A stretch of 64,000 bases of DNA from Sesamum alatum (Eukaryota; Streptophyta; Magnoliopsida; Lamiales; Pedaliaceae): the NCBI GenBank assembly GCA_034509735.1, contig JACGWO010000002.1, positions 29,993,636 to 30,057,635 on the forward strand, written 5' to 3'. This document shows positions 21,346-32,872 of this stretch, piece by piece. Positions within the stretch are counted from its first letter, which is position 1. Every line of letters begins with the position of its first letter. Below the pieces are notes generated by a model. The model was not told where the DNA came from, ran no database searches, and worked only from the letters and a program-made list of their open reading frames with translations. The position numbers and the translations under genes are program-made.

Positions 21346-21730
21346 AAGCTCCCTCATCCGGGCTCCTCCTAAAAAATAAAGCTCACTCGTACGGAGTCCC
21401 CTTTAGAATAAGCTCCCTTAGCGGAGCTCTTCCTAAAATATAAAGCTCCCTTAGCGGAGTCCCCTTCGGAATAAGCTCCCTCAACGAGACTCCTCCTCAG
21501 CAGTAAATTTCTTTTTTTTTTTTTTTTTTGTGGAAAAGCCGCCTGTGCCTAGGCGGGGGGTTTGGCGGACCCCTACCTGTTTATTACCAAAAAAAATTCA
21601 ATTTTTGTACAATATTGAAAGCAGTAAACGAGGAGTACTTACTCCCTTTATAAGTCAGAATCTATCCTATTGTAAAAGCAGTAAACAAGGAGTACTTACT
21701 CCCTTTACAATACAAAGGCTATCCTAGCAA
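21345..21730 (+). repeat. Short tandem repeats in B's 3' untranslated region
   Basis: Two blocks are visible. At about 21345-21505, units of roughly 40 bp built on AAGCTCCCTTAGCGGAG(T/C)... occur four times with drift. At about 21615-21725 a unit of about 60 bp with GCAGTAAAC(G/A)AGGAGTAC occurs twice. Between them lies the poly-T/hairpin cassette at 21512-21597. Confidence 0.65.
21512..21597. other. Poly-T tract followed by a GC-rich hairpin cassette, unidentified
   Basis: Eighteen T (21512-21529) are followed by a 60-bp GC-rich stretch with inverted CCGCC/GGCGG arms and then eight A. On the minus strand it looks like a short transcript copy ending in poly-A. I do not recognise it. Confidence 0.35.
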
Positions 21731-22194
21731 AGAAAAAAGATCCTAAAACTAGCAACCAGTCGTCGTGCCATACCTCCACTCCTGCCGTGCCCATCTCTCC
21801 TCTGTGCCTCCAGTACCCCTGTCCAAATACAGTCAACTCTTACCCTCTGCAGTAAAGGTCCGTCAACGGGGCTCCTTCTAGAGTGAACTCCTTTTGCGGA
21901 GCCTTGTAAAAAACTAGCCCCCACGGGGCAAGACCCTCTCAAGCCTACCCCTCCTTAGCTCAGATCCGATAGGAAGAAATGTTCTTCTTAGCAGGTATTT
22001 CTAAATTATTATCACTTTCATAAGTACCTTGAGAAGGAAATGAGGAGTTTTAGGAACAAGATTTCTATCCCCGCATAAGGTACCTATTCTAAATTTTTAC
22101 ATTACTTCGTTCTTTCATCTAGAGAGCCCTCAGGGGCCGAAAAGAAGTCCTGCCCTAGGAGCAAACATCTCTCTTCTCCCTCCTCAAAATGTAA
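21731..22194 (+). other. Element B 3' untranslated region, no gene seen
   Basis: Non-coding internal sequence of B between its tandem repeats and the copia fragment F. The exact junction with F is blurred over 22185-22210. Confidence 0.45.
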
Positions 22195-22213
22195 GCAGTT
22201 AGCTAAGTAGTTA

Positions 22214-23150
22214 GTGATCATGTTAGGATATTTAAAGGAATGTTATTATGTACCTAGCATGATAAAAAATATCATTTTCATTCCGTTGTTAGACAATAGT
22301 AGTTATGAATTTTCGACCAATAAAAATTGCTTTTATTTGATGAATGATGGATTTACTCATCTGCTAGGTACACTTAATAACGATCTTTATATTCTGCAAA
22401 AATTCTAATTTAATCATGATTGCCCAACACAAATGCAAAATAGATAACCAGGAGAACGCACAATTATGACATGCAAAGCTAGGTCACATCTCTCAAGATA
22501 GGATGAAGTGGTTGGTAGACTCAAAGAACCTAGAGGTGGGCGACTTGAGTAACTTACCAACCTGTGAATCCTGCCTGAAAGAGAAAATGACCAAAAGGCC
22601 CTTTGTTGGACAAAGTAGACTTCCACAAGTCTATTGGACTTGGTCCATACGGACGTGCTGGACCACTGAGTACTCAAGCTAGAGGTGGTTTCTCTTACTT
22701 CATAACCTTCATCGATGATCACTCATGGTATGGTTATGTTTACATAATGAGGTACAGGTCTGAAGCTCTTGTGAGGTTTAAAGACTTTAGACTTGAATTT
22801 AAAAACCAAACCGGGTGCAAAATAAAATCCTGCAGTCAGACCAAGCTGGCGAGTACTTAAGTGGCGAATTTCTCGACTATCTAGAAGAAAATGGTATAGT
22901 CTCTGAATGGACACATCTCGGGATATCTCAGTTAAATGGTGTCTCTAAAAGGAGGAATCGAACCCTGTTAGACATGGTCCGATCCATGATAAGTTTTATC
23001 GAAATGCCCTTGTCTTTTTGGGGCTACGCACTTGAAACAACAAGCAAGTTATTAAAACATGGCGTCGTCCAGTGTTGTAACCCTGACACCATATGGGATA
23101 TGGCACGACAAGCCTGCTTCCTACAAATACTTGAGAGTGTGGGGTAGCCC
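22214..23150 (+). pseudogene. Fragment F protease end and integrase, broken
   Basis: The first frame (22214-22408) has the copia protease tail with CYYVPSMIKNI. The integrase follows across 22440-23150 in several frames, with CESCLKEKMTKRPF-like residues, FITFIDDHSWYGYVYIMRY near the catalytic Asp, and NGVSKRRNRTLLDMVRSM near the third catalytic residue. Frame changes at about 22600, 22820 and 23150 disable it. Confidence 0.78.
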
Positions 23151-23536
23151 TGCATACGTCAAGAGGTTAGTGGGAGACAAGTTAGAATGAAGATCTAACT
23201 TCTGCAAGTTCGTTGGATATCCAAAGAAAACTGCAGGTTATTACTTTATGACCCCTCAGAACAAAAGGTCTTTGTTTCAAGGAATGAAGTAGTCTTGGAA
23301 AAATGTTTTTCCAACAGATGTCCAACCTGATGAACTACTCCTTGAAAGAATCAAGTGAGACACATCAGTCATCAACGCCAGGAGCCATGGATACTTTGCT
23401 AAGAGGTTTTAGGTTAAGTGCCCAACGGATTGAGCAGCCTCGTGAGGCTCAGCATGTTGGACAACCTCTTTAGGCCCAGCATGTCGAACAACCTCCCCAG
23501 GAGCCAACCACGGTACCAGAACCGCCGACTCCTGTC

Positions 23537-25160
23537 GTGTATGCATCCACATTTACCACTAATATTCCAGTCCTTCGTAGGTCAGCCAGAGTGCCACGCC
23601 CTCCTATGAGGTATGGCTTCTTAGGCATGACCGGTCAATTGGATAAGGATCCTAAGACATACGGGGACGCGATGCTTGACATCGACTCGAGGAAGTGGCT
23701 TGAGGCCATGAAAACCGAAATAGACTCCATGAGCACAAACCAAGTATGGACGCTTGTGGACCTACCCAAAGGTATTAAATTCGTCGGGTGTAAATGGGTC
23801 TGTAAGCGTAAACTTGGCATTGATGGAGAAGTAACTACCTTCAAAGCTAGGCTAGTGGCGAAAGGCTACACCCAATAACCCGGGGTCGACTTTGAGGATA
23901 CCTACTCATCAGTAGCCATGGCTAAGTCCATTCGGATTGTGCTTGCCATTGCTGTATGTATGACTATGAAATATGGTAGATGGACGTGAAAAACGACATT
24001 TCTTAACGGTTTTGTTGATGAAGAGATCTATATGGATCAGCTAGAGGGATTCACTGTAGTTGGAGAAGAGCAGAAAGTCTGTCGTCTCCAAAAGTCCATC
24101 TATGGCCTCAAACAAGCATCCCGTAGTTGGAACATTCATTTTGATGAAGTCATACAAGGATACAATTTCATAAAAAAATGAGTGTGACCCTTGTGTATAC
24201 AAGAAGGTCAGTGCGAGCTCGGTAATGTTCCTAGTGCTTTATGTGGACGATATTCTGCTAATTGGGAATGACATCAGAATATTAGGTGACACAAAAGCTT
24301 GGTTGTCTACTCAATTCTCCACGAAGGATTTAGGTGAAGCATCCTATATTCTAGGCATCCAGACCGTTAGGGACAAATCTAAAAGAATGTTAGGAATGAC
24401 CCAAAACTCGTATGTTGAGAAAATCCTGAAAATATTCAACATGGATAACTCCAAACGAGGTTTCCTTCCCTTGAGACATGGGATCAAGTTATCCAAGAAA
24501 CAGTCTCCCAAGACTGATGAGGAGCTTGAAAGGATGAAGGCCATCCCCTATGCTTCCGCCGTAGGCAACATCTAATATGTTGTCCATTGCACTAGGCCTG
24601 ACGTCGCTTACGCTTTGAGTGTAACTAGCAGATATCAATCCTGTGCAAGCGAGGCACATTGGAATGCAGTCAAGAGTATCCTTAAGTACCTAAGGAGGAC
24701 TAAGGATATATTCTTGGTCTATGGTGGTGGAGTGTTGATACTGGAAGATTTTTAGCGACGCTAGCTTCCAGTCGGACGATGATGATGTCAAGTCTCAATC
24801 AGGCTATGTGTTCAGACTTAATGGTGGAGTGGTGACTTGAAAAATTTCGAAGAAAGACACTAAATCCGATTCCACCACTAATGCTGAATACACAACACTT
24901 TCGGAAGCTACCAAGGAAGCGGTTTGGATGAGAAACTACATCCAAGAGTTGGGTGTGGTGCCTAGCATTGCCGAGCCAGTAGTTATCTTTTGTGATAACA
25001 ACGGGGCTATTTCGCAAGCGAAGAAACTAAGATCTCATCACAAATCCAAGCACATACTTAGATGCTACCACTTATTGAGGGAAATGGTAGGAAGAGGTGA
25101 CGTTCAGATGGACTAAGTATGCTCAACAGACAATACAACAGATATTTGACAAAGCAAATA
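23537..25160 (+). pseudogene. Fragment F reverse transcriptase and RNase H, broken
   Basis: Open pieces at 23537-23878, 24225-24575 and 24928-25116 carry RT (VWTLVDLPKGIKFVGCKWVC, then the catalytic YVDDILL near 24241) and RNase H (SGYVFRLNGGV near 24800, ending FCDNNGAISQ near 25000). Stops follow the GYTQ motif at 23876, near 24573 and at 25114. The DPLTK-like end is also damaged. Confidence 0.82.
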
Positions 25161-25240
25161 TCACAAATTGTTCATACGCAACATCTTGAGAAGATGGGAT
25201 TATGGCATATGGGTGATTTGCTTTAGGTCAAGTAGGAGAT

Positions 25241-25712
25241 TGTTAGAATAGGTGAGCGTGAAGCTAATCTTGTTAGGCTTATGTAACCTATTTCTGACAT
25301 TAGGTGTTTAATAAAGTTCATTCTGAATAAAAGTGATGTTTAGTTACGGCATTAGTACTTTGATTGTGTTCACTTACTGCTTTTAATATCTACAAACTGT
25401 TCAATGCACAACCAAAGCCCACAGACCGAGAGGTTAATCCAAGAAACTAGATTGCGCATAGGATGTCAAATCATGGAATCAGTTTCTGTGGATCGGTCTG
25501 AAATACTCCAAGTCAAAGGACCTTGAGATTGGGTATCGAAGGTCCATTCGAGACTTGCACTAAGTAATTGCACTCGCATTTCATCGACAAGTGATGAGAG
25601 TCGTCCATGCAATACTAGTAGGTTAGGTGATTCATGGGAATCATCATATGGGAAACCTTGAGTAGGTTGGTCGGTATGACTTGAATTCCCGGTTCCGACA
25701 ATACGAGATATC
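25241..25712 (+). repeat. Truncated 3' LTR of fragment F
   Basis: It starts TGTTAGAATAGG after a purine-rich AGTAGGAGAT. It aligns with the first 470 bp of E's LTR and stops before the region that carries the hairpin array. Confidence 0.8.
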
Positions 25713-25790
25713 ATAAGGAGGAGGAGGCGGGACTTGGGGACGAGAAATCACCTCTCCCAGAACCGCACTCGCCTGAAAAAGACGTATACA

Positions 25791-27298
25791 TCAACAATCA
25801 AGATAAAGAAATAAAAAGAGGGAAGGATAGAAAAGTACCTTTGCATGATAGCTCGCAAGAAGCCCCAGCATGTCCTCTCGGGGGGTGTAGGACAGAGCCT
25901 TCCTATCCCCAGGTAGTAGAGTCCCCTTCAGAAAATCTACAGCCAGGGAGTTCCCTCCCTCAGACTCCTTCACCAAAGATTGGTGGGGAAAGAGACCCCA
26001 CTCCAGCTTGAACTGTTGACAGCAAGGGGAGGAGCTGTTAGTGTCCCGTGAAGGAGGAGACGGAACTGGCAGAGTAACCACCCCAGATCGAGTAGATACT
26101 TGCAGGGGAACAGTTGAGGAGGAGGCCTCTTTGGCCCGCTTGGAGGAGCTCTGAAGGGCTGAGGCAGCGCGCTTTCCCCTGGAGTCGCCAGAGGTAGGAG
26201 TCCCCTCAGAAGGGCGACTGGGAAGTGTCGCCTCGAGCCGCTCTGAATACCACTCCGCAAAAACTTACTGAACATTATGCGTTCTGCAGAAAAACATAAT
26301 AAACATCAATACGAAGTACGAACAAGGAAAACCAAGTAGTACGGAGAAGACAACTAATACCCAATGGCTCCTCCAAGGGGATAACAGTTGGGCTGAGCTT
26401 GAAGTAGGACAGAAGCCTCTCCTCTATCAACCCCCAACAGTCATATGACCGGGAGTTGAGATCTTCGATGAGCGCGGTCAGGACTGGGGCCCTGACATGA
26501 ATGGAAAAGGAAACAAGGGGAGAGAGATCATAGAGCCAGTCGTAAGGAAAGTCCCAGGGAGAAGGAGGAAGGACAAAGAAAAAGCTACCTCGCCACAACT
26601 TGGGGGATTGGGCACAGGGAGGAAATGCACCCCTCGGCGGGGGGAAAAGTGGAAGATGTCGGGTTCAGACTTTTTCAATTGAGAACAGGACAAGAAGTCC
26701 TAGCCAGTGGGGTAAAGACCATTATACTTAAAAATAATAGCAAAACCAGCCAAAATACGGAAAGAATTTGGGGCCAGTTGGTTTAGGGGGACCTCAAAAG
26801 TGCAAGAAACATCTTTATGAAAATGGGGGATGGGGAAGCGGAGACTCACCTTCAGTTAGGCAACAAAAAAACAAAAGCAGTTGGGAGGGGGGAAATCAAG
26901 CCCACTGGCAGAAGAGGGGACCAAGAGAGTGAAATTAGGGGAATGTGATATTCAGCAGAAAGAGCATCCAGGTCGAAAACCCAGAGCGAAGAGGAGACAC
27001 CTTCCAGGAGGATGGGGTTGCTCGCTCTCTCTCCTCCTCTGCCGGTGACGTGAGGCTCCTCCTCCTCGCCATGGGAGGAATCTGCCACCTCCTCCTCGTC
27101 ACCAATCAAATCCTCGCCCTCACTAGGAGGCTCATCTAACAGGCGACGAGGCCTTTTCGCCGCATTCCTAATACTCCACTGATGACCCCCTCCATACACG
27201 GAAGGACCAAAGGCTGGCCCCTCAAAGGTGGCCTCACCGGCATCATCGTCTTCCCATCTCTCCTTGATCAGGTGAATAGATTCATCAAAGGACACCAT
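25791..27298 (-). pseudogene. Antisense ORF of element B, similar to 'putative gypsy type transposon' proteins
   Basis: On the strand opposite to gag-pol, between pol and the 3' LTR, several frames join into one damaged protein-like region. It starts with ATG at 27298 with an acidic stretch (EGEDLIGDEEEVADSSHGEE), then LDALSAEYHIP. The middle spreads over three frames and includes FHFSPRRGVHFLPVPNPPS. The end is GSFFFVLPPSPWDFPYDWLY and KLSPTVIPLEEPLG. This pattern recalls the Pfam family Transposase_28 (PF04195); I have not run a search. Antisense ORFs at this place have been described in plant Tat-type elements. Several frame shifts break it here, and its role is unknown. Confidence 0.6.
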
Positions 27299-27784
27299 TC
27301 TTTACGGAGAAGATACAACCTTTTTTTCCAAGAAGAAAAACAAAGGCCAACAAAAGAAATAAATGTTTAAGGAAATGGACACTTACAAGGAAGAATAACA
27401 GACAGCAAAAAGGCAAGATTAGGATTTTCTCTCTCCAGAATTAGGGGGGGAGGAGTTAAAGAAATCAAATGTGGAGAAGTTAAAAGATAGTTGGATGGGT
27501 GGTCTGCTACGGTTACACGCCTGCCTTTCCGGTAACCGCCAGGGATTGGGCGGTTACCAACACCTAAAAGGTGGTTTAACATGTAACCGTTCTCGCCCTC
27601 GCAGAAATGTCAACCCATGCACCCGGAGTACGAGCCATCTCACTTCACAACCGTCAAATCACTGACACATTTCAGCAGTTCGAGAGGGCTGCCCCTTTAC
27701 TTAAATGTGAAGACTCCTTTGAAGAGCATCCTACTCTCAGAAGGAGGGTTAGGGCTTCCTCCTTCTCAGAGTAGGGGGACTGAG

Positions 27785-28171
27785 TGATGAGGATAAATTG
27801 GACGGTCCTGGCCCAGGCCCAACAAGCAAAACCCAAGAGCGACAAAGGCCTTATTTAGGCCTGGATCGAAGCAGCCCACCTTACGAGGCCCAAGGAGGGA
27901 GGGTCCACGTCTCCACATGTCCCAATGGAGGAATGAGGCTTAGATATATATGGCCAACCATAGTTGGCCCAGCCCCGCCTGCATGGCCTGATGGCCCAGA
28001 ACAGCGGACACAAGGGCTGCCAGCATGGCGGCACAGTATCCACGCCATCCGCCAGCGAGGCAGAGTAATCGAATTCTGAGAAGGACGCCAAGTGGGAATA
28101 GACACCCTTATCCGCCAGCCTAATCCGTAGTTCAGGGGAAGTTATCCACCCTCCTCCCCCCGGGGGGATCA
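27785..28171 (+). repeat. 3' LTR of element B, left part
   Basis: It starts TGATGAGGATAAATTGGAC after the tract GTAGGGGGACTGAG and matches 5267-5597 joined to 6076-6123 of the 5' LTR. It is interrupted at 28171 by an E-family solo LTR; GATCA (28167-28171) is the duplicated target. Confidence 0.88.
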
Positions 28172-30363
28172 TGTTAGAATAAGTGACCAGAAAGTCAATT
28201 GGATTGGTTGTTTTGGGAACTATTCATCGATCTTTATCATAGTAATATTATACTGATGGATAAAGTAAGTATTCATCACTGGCAAAATGTGTTTGTTGTG
28301 CTTACTACTTACATTGAATGCTGTTTCAATGTCACAACAAATGCCCACAGACTGATTGATTAAACCCATTGAGTTGAGCTGCGCATAGGTTGGTGGCTAT
28401 GAAACCAACTCCCTTGAGGGTCGGTCTGAAACGTTCCAAGTTGAGGACCTCGAGACTGGGCCTCGAGTGTCATATAGAGACTTGCACTAAGTATTGCATT
28501 CACTGGGTGAGTGCCGAGTTTCATCGGTGCCAGACGTAGGTCGTCTATGCAATTTTAGTGGGTTAGTTGGCAAGATAATCGACTGACTGAACTGACTCGC
28601 GGGAATCGTCATATGGAAGCCTTGGAGGCTTGGTCGGTATGACTGGAATTCCCGGTTCCGATAGTACGGGATTAGTCCTCGAACTTGAGGAATCATGACA
28701 GTCACATGCATATGAAGGTTGTATCTTGGATTTGTCGAGAGGTGACCGTGTCTTTTGATATGGTCATTATAAGCCTTATCCATTGCAATTGAAAGTATGT
28801 AGTGAGGACAGTGGATTCCAATAGAGAATCTGTCCCCTGTAAGTATTTTGACAGCTATGTCTCCTATGTGCTCTCAGATGGTAGCGATTGGTCGAGTAGG
28901 AAATGGTTCCTAGGTTGATCAATAGAGTAAACGCGTCTCGAGTTTGTAGCATAGTTGCCTTGTCCAGGATGGGAACCGACGCCCAATTCCATGCCCTAGA
29001 CTAAGGCCGGGAAATGGTCGATAGAAGGACTGTACTTGTATGGAATTCAAAGCCTAAAATGTTCACGCCAACATTCACCTAGTCTCTAGTGCCATGGACC
29101 GTTGCTAGACGGCCACCCATGGTAACGGGCATTTCTGATTTAATGGTTAATCAGAAATAATTAATTAAATTGGATTTAAATTAATTAATTGTGTTGGACA
29201 CAAGCCCAAGTCTAGTTGAGGGTGAACCTAAAGAGTCACACACAAATCACTATGGAAGTAGTGGAATTAATTTGGAATTAATTTTGGAAGAAGTTAATTA
29301 ATTTAATTGGATTAAATTAATTCAAGGAGAATATAAATGATTGGATCATTTATTGGGGAAAATCCATTGGATGGATGGCCCAATAATTAATTAATTGAAT
29401 TAATTAATTTTGGGCCTAATACCTTTAAATTTTAATTGGATTAATTTATTGGGTTTCATATAATTAATTAATTGGATCAATTAATTAATGTTTGAGCTTA
29501 TGTTTATTTAATTGGATTAAATGAACTTTTGGATTTCAATAAGGTTTAAAATTAATTGAATTAATTTAAAACACATGGATCACTTGATTTAATTTGATTA
29601 AATCAAGACCGGTCAAAATCGGTCCATGACTTGAAATCAAAGCTCAAAGGTTTTGATGCAAGTTTAAGAGGAGTTGAAAGTCCTCCATGTAAGCAATGAT
29701 ATGGCTCCATGTAAGCAATGATGTGGCTTGCCATGATGGCTAAGTGGTCCACGTTATTGTGCTAACATGGTTGGAGGGTGAGCACAAGTTGTGCATTAGT
29801 GTGTAGGTGGTTTTGAAAAACTACTTACAACTACACAATTATGTATACACTTTTCATCTCCCTAACTTGCACTCTCTAGCACACAAGCCACGGAAAATTT
29901 TCAGCTTTTTTTCTCCTTATTTTGAGTTCTCTTTGAATTGGATTCAAGATGAGAACATGAAAAATATGTATACACTAATCAATAGTGTAATATATTTTTT
30001 CGTTTCTTCCTTGATCTAGCTTCTACCTAGCAGTAGATGTAGATTTTCTTCCATTGCTGTGGTGTGGACAAATTAGAGGGGGTTCTAATTTGAATCCTGA
30101 GGTGAACGGGGAAAGGAATAAAAAGAGAATCAAAGCTTGTTGCCGTTGTACATGTGAAACGAAAAAGGTATGTTCTATTTAAATTATTGTACCTTTTTGT
30201 TTCCTCCTCTAGCTACATGTTCAAGCATATTTTTATGTATGTTATTATACTTTTGAATACACCGAACGCCCGAAAATTCAAAGGGAACACCCCTTTGAAA
30301 TCGTTTTTATATTTATTTTATTTTACGCTTCCGCCGCGTTCTCGGACCGTATTGATTCTTTCT
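28172..30363 (+). mobile_element. Divergent solo LTR of family E, plus strand, in B's 3' LTR
   Basis: It begins TGTTAGAATAAGTGACCAG and follows E's LTR in order: the GGTCGGTATGACTGGAATTCC stretch, the CCATGGTAACGGGC stretch, and the final CGCTTCCGCCGCG. It ends at about 30363 with TTTCT where relatives have CTTCA. TSDs GATCA (28167-28171, 30364-30368) are exact. It is far more diverged than 8680-10908, but its own AT-rich middle again carries TGG/TTG-loop inverted repeats with different arms (29296-29322, 29333-29353, 29583-29607). Confidence 0.85.
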
Positions 30364-30368
30364 GATCA

Positions 30369-30711
30369 AGGAGCCCTCTGTCAAGCATCTTCCAGAGAGT
30401 CCTAATCCTACTAGATTTCCCAACCCGAGAAGACTCTTTTGCCTATAAATATCAATTCGTCATCCTTAATGTGTAACATATTCCTAATTTTCGCACACTA
30501 CACAATCATTTAATGCTACACCTACCACAATTCTATTATTCATGCATATTGTGCTTTCAATTTATCTTTTTCTAGCAAATTACTGACTTGAGCATCGGAG
30601 TGCTAACGCTTTTTTTTGCAAGTCCCTTTTTTCTTGCATTAAAGCTAGTGTTCGACTTCGAATCTCCGTCCAAAGTTCACTCTTTTGATTGAGCGGATTT
30701 TGCTCACATCA
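30369..30711 (+). repeat. 3' LTR of element B, right part
   Basis: It resumes AGGAGCCCTCTGTCAAGC, matching 6124-6462 of the 5' LTR, with a TATA box at 30444-30450. It ends CACATCA at 30711, followed by B's TSD GTAAG. Confidence 0.87.
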
Positions 30712-30959
30712 GTAAGCATAAAAACATTCTGCAAGTAGAGTGTAGCAAAAGAGTTTCAAAATATCATTTGGTTCGTCGTTTCTCAAAGTTAGTAATGCTA
30801 CTACTTTGAGATAGAAAGTCGTTGTATCTTAGAAGACAAATTGCTAATTCTGTGAGCACCAGAGCGGGGCAATAATTGTCTTAAAGATAAAGAGTCTAAC
30901 TCTTGCCTCGACTTCGAAATACACAATTCCTACACTATCCATCTCATTTATTCCCTACA
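30712..30959 (+). repeat. 3' LTR of element A, right part
   Basis: It matches 199-443 of the 5' LTR and ends CCCTACA. The first five bases (GTAAG) are B's target duplication. The 5 bp after it (TATAA, 30960-30964) would be A's own TSD, but the partner lies outside the window. Confidence 0.87.
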
Positions 30960-31813
30960 TATAACAAATTATATTACATAATGAGTAAAAATAGTAACAT
31001 AAACTTTATATATATAAGATACTAAGTTAATATAAACATTTTAATTTATAAAAAAATATTATAATGCATAATGTTGGAGAAAACAAATGCATGAGAAAAA
31101 ATAAAAAAATAAAACTAAAAAGATATCTATCAAAAGATAGTTCTAGAATATCATGATAAATAAATAAGTTAAAAACAATTAATTAATTAATTAAAAAATT
31201 TAAAAATAGGATAAATATTATAATTGGTCCATTAAGTTTGCATTAAGAATCACTTTAGTTTCCTAAGTTCATCTCTTGACTTTAGCATCTCTAAACTTTA
31301 GTTTTGTTCTCGGTTTGGTCCATCTGACGAATTTTCTTGCGAAAATATAGCCAGATTTTAACTTATTTTTTTATGGTAAAAATAGTCAAGTTTGAATTCG
31401 TCTTACTCACTTTGGTCCCTTAAGTTTATAAAATCAAATTAGTAATTTTATTAGACAAAAAAAAGCAACTTTTTTTTTATTTTGTATGTTGAATATGTAA
31501 GTGAATAATGAACACTTTGACTCTTGTGAACATAATAATAAATAAGCTTAAGTTAAAATAAGTAGTCTTTTTTTTTCATTTTCAGAAGTTAAAAAAACCA
31601 AAAGTTATGACTAAGTTTTATAAAACTTATCTTATTTGGAAATATAATAAAAAAATCTAAGTACGTAATTTTAATCTCAGAGTTAAAAATTAGTCTAAGA
31701 AAGTCAAATCGTAACAATGTTTATTCAATGTTAACAATTGAGGTTTTGAGCAAAAAGTTAGTGGAATGTACTTTTAACTGTTTTTTTTTTTTTTTTTTTT
31801 GCGGATTTCATAT
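30960..31813. other. Intergenic DNA between elements A and D
   Basis: AT-rich, no gene seen. 31210-31440 has phrases (GGTCCATTAAGTTTGC, TTTGGTCCCTTAAGTTT) common in small plant inverted-repeat elements, but I find no second end. It finishes with 20 T (31781-31800) and CATAT at 31809-31813, the left TSD of element D. Confidence 0.6.
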
Positions 31814-32543
31814 TGATGCGAGCATAAAGTTGGTCCTCTTGTAGGTGCTGGACTTGAGTTCCTTGGCCCAAATTTCCCACAAGCCCTGACAATGGTACCT
31901 GAAAAAAGTATGTTAGCACTCTGCCGCTAAAGTCAGTAAACAATTGTGAAAAAGATAAATTGAATAGAATAGAGCAATAATGAATAATGAGATAGTAATA
32001 GAGTGCTTCAGATATTAGAGCTTTGTGCATATACAGGTGCAAAAAATATGTTACCCTCTACTGTGGGGGGAGGGGTGGTAGGTTTTTATAGCCATGGTTC
32101 CCACCGGGTGCAGAAATGTGACCCCGTGGGACTCAGGTCGGTGGTTATTACGGATAGGCCTATTGAGAATCCTGGGACGGTTGTCGAGGATCTTGAGGGA
32201 TTTGTGCTTGTTGAGGAGTCCTTGCGATTGGATAAGTCTTCTAGCAGCATTCCCCTCTGGATTCTCGTGGAGTAGTTGAGATGCACAAGAGAGTCCCCTT
32301 GGGTCTTCGAGCTTAGTCATACGCCATGTGGATATTCCACCCTCTCGTGGGTGAATGGTCTCCTGCCACCTGGGCCTGTGAACACCCTGGTGGCCAAGTG
32401 AGCACAGGGTCATCTTTCCTCATAGCCTAACAAGTCTTTCATACAGCCTACTTCCCCTAAGGGCCTTCCTCGGGTGTTCCGACCGAAGGCCCTTGGAACA
32501 GCTTTTACGACGATAGATAAGGACTCAGGTCTGTTTGGCATCT
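31814..32543 (-). repeat. 3' LTR of element D (left copy)
   Basis: It aligns with 37320-37980. A TATA box on the minus strand corresponds to plus TTTTATA at 32084-32090. The inner edge at 32543 is followed in plus sense by ATGCCCTCTGCCCTCC (32544-32559), which on the minus strand is a purine tract directly before the LTR. Confidence 0.78.
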
Positions 32544-32559
32544 ATGCCCTCTGCCCTCC
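32544..32559 (-). other. Polypurine tract of element D
   Basis: On the minus strand it reads GGAGGGCAGAGGGCAT immediately before the LTR start. This confirms the LTR boundary and strand of the element. Confidence 0.6.
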
Positions 32560-32872
32560 AAACAGTATGGGGGCCTTTTAGCTTGTACTGCTCTCACACT
32601 TAGATCTTCACGACACATCCTCTATCATAGTGTAAGCTAGGAGCAGCTTCGAAAAGCAAGGCCAGAATTCTCTTTCAACAACGTCAATAACACCAACAAA
32701 AAAAAACATCAACTATGGTTGCCCACTGATATGATCATAAGTTAAATCCAATCCCTTCGCTTCGCGCCTTTGTTTTCTTTAGGCTTAATTATGACCATTC
32801 TCGTTTGAACAAGATCTCAATTACATCGACCTTGGCATTCTCTGAGAGCTTAGACGTCACAAGGCTTATTCC
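32560..32872 (-). other. Element D internal stretch lacking RNase H and integrase
   Basis: In a full element this place would hold the rest of RNase H and the integrase. I see only unrecognisable non-coding sequence, which indicates a large deletion. Confidence 0.5.

Larger units (their letters stand above)
22195..25712 (+). mobile_element. Truncated copia fragment F, relative of family E
   Basis: The segment matches element E from its protease (E 42950 onward) through integrase, RT and RNase H into about 470 bp of 3' LTR. The LTR starts TGTTAGAATAGGTGAGCG at 25241. The 5' LTR, leader and gag are missing, and the 3' LTR stops at about 25712. No TSD is seen, so both ends look deleted rather than freshly inserted. 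It lies within the 3' untranslated part of B. Confidence 0.85.
5267..30711 (+). mobile_element. Tat-like Ty3-gypsy retrotransposon B, inserted in element A and itself invaded
   Basis: LTRs start TGATGAGG (5267 and 27785) and end CACATCA (6462 and 30711). Flanking TSDs are TTAAG/GTAAG. Domain order is gag, protease, RT, RNase H, a second RNase H, then integrase, followed by tandem repeats and an antisense ORF. This layout is typical of the plant Tat clade (Ogre/Retand-like). About 15 kb of the 25 kb is later insertions: a solo LTR at 5598-6070, a solo LTR at 8680-10908, element C at 12921-20093, fragment F at about 22195-25712, and a solo LTR at 28172-30363. By eye the LTRs differ by about 13-15%. 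Confidence 0.9.

Noticed and set aside
5267..30959. Idea that B is older than its host LTR because its LTRs look at least as diverged as those of A
   Set aside because: Over the full length both pairs differ by about 12-15% by eye, so the clock does not conflict with the nesting.
31210..31800. Possible MITE next to element D
   Set aside because: Only one end-like phrase set was found and no inverted partner or target duplication.
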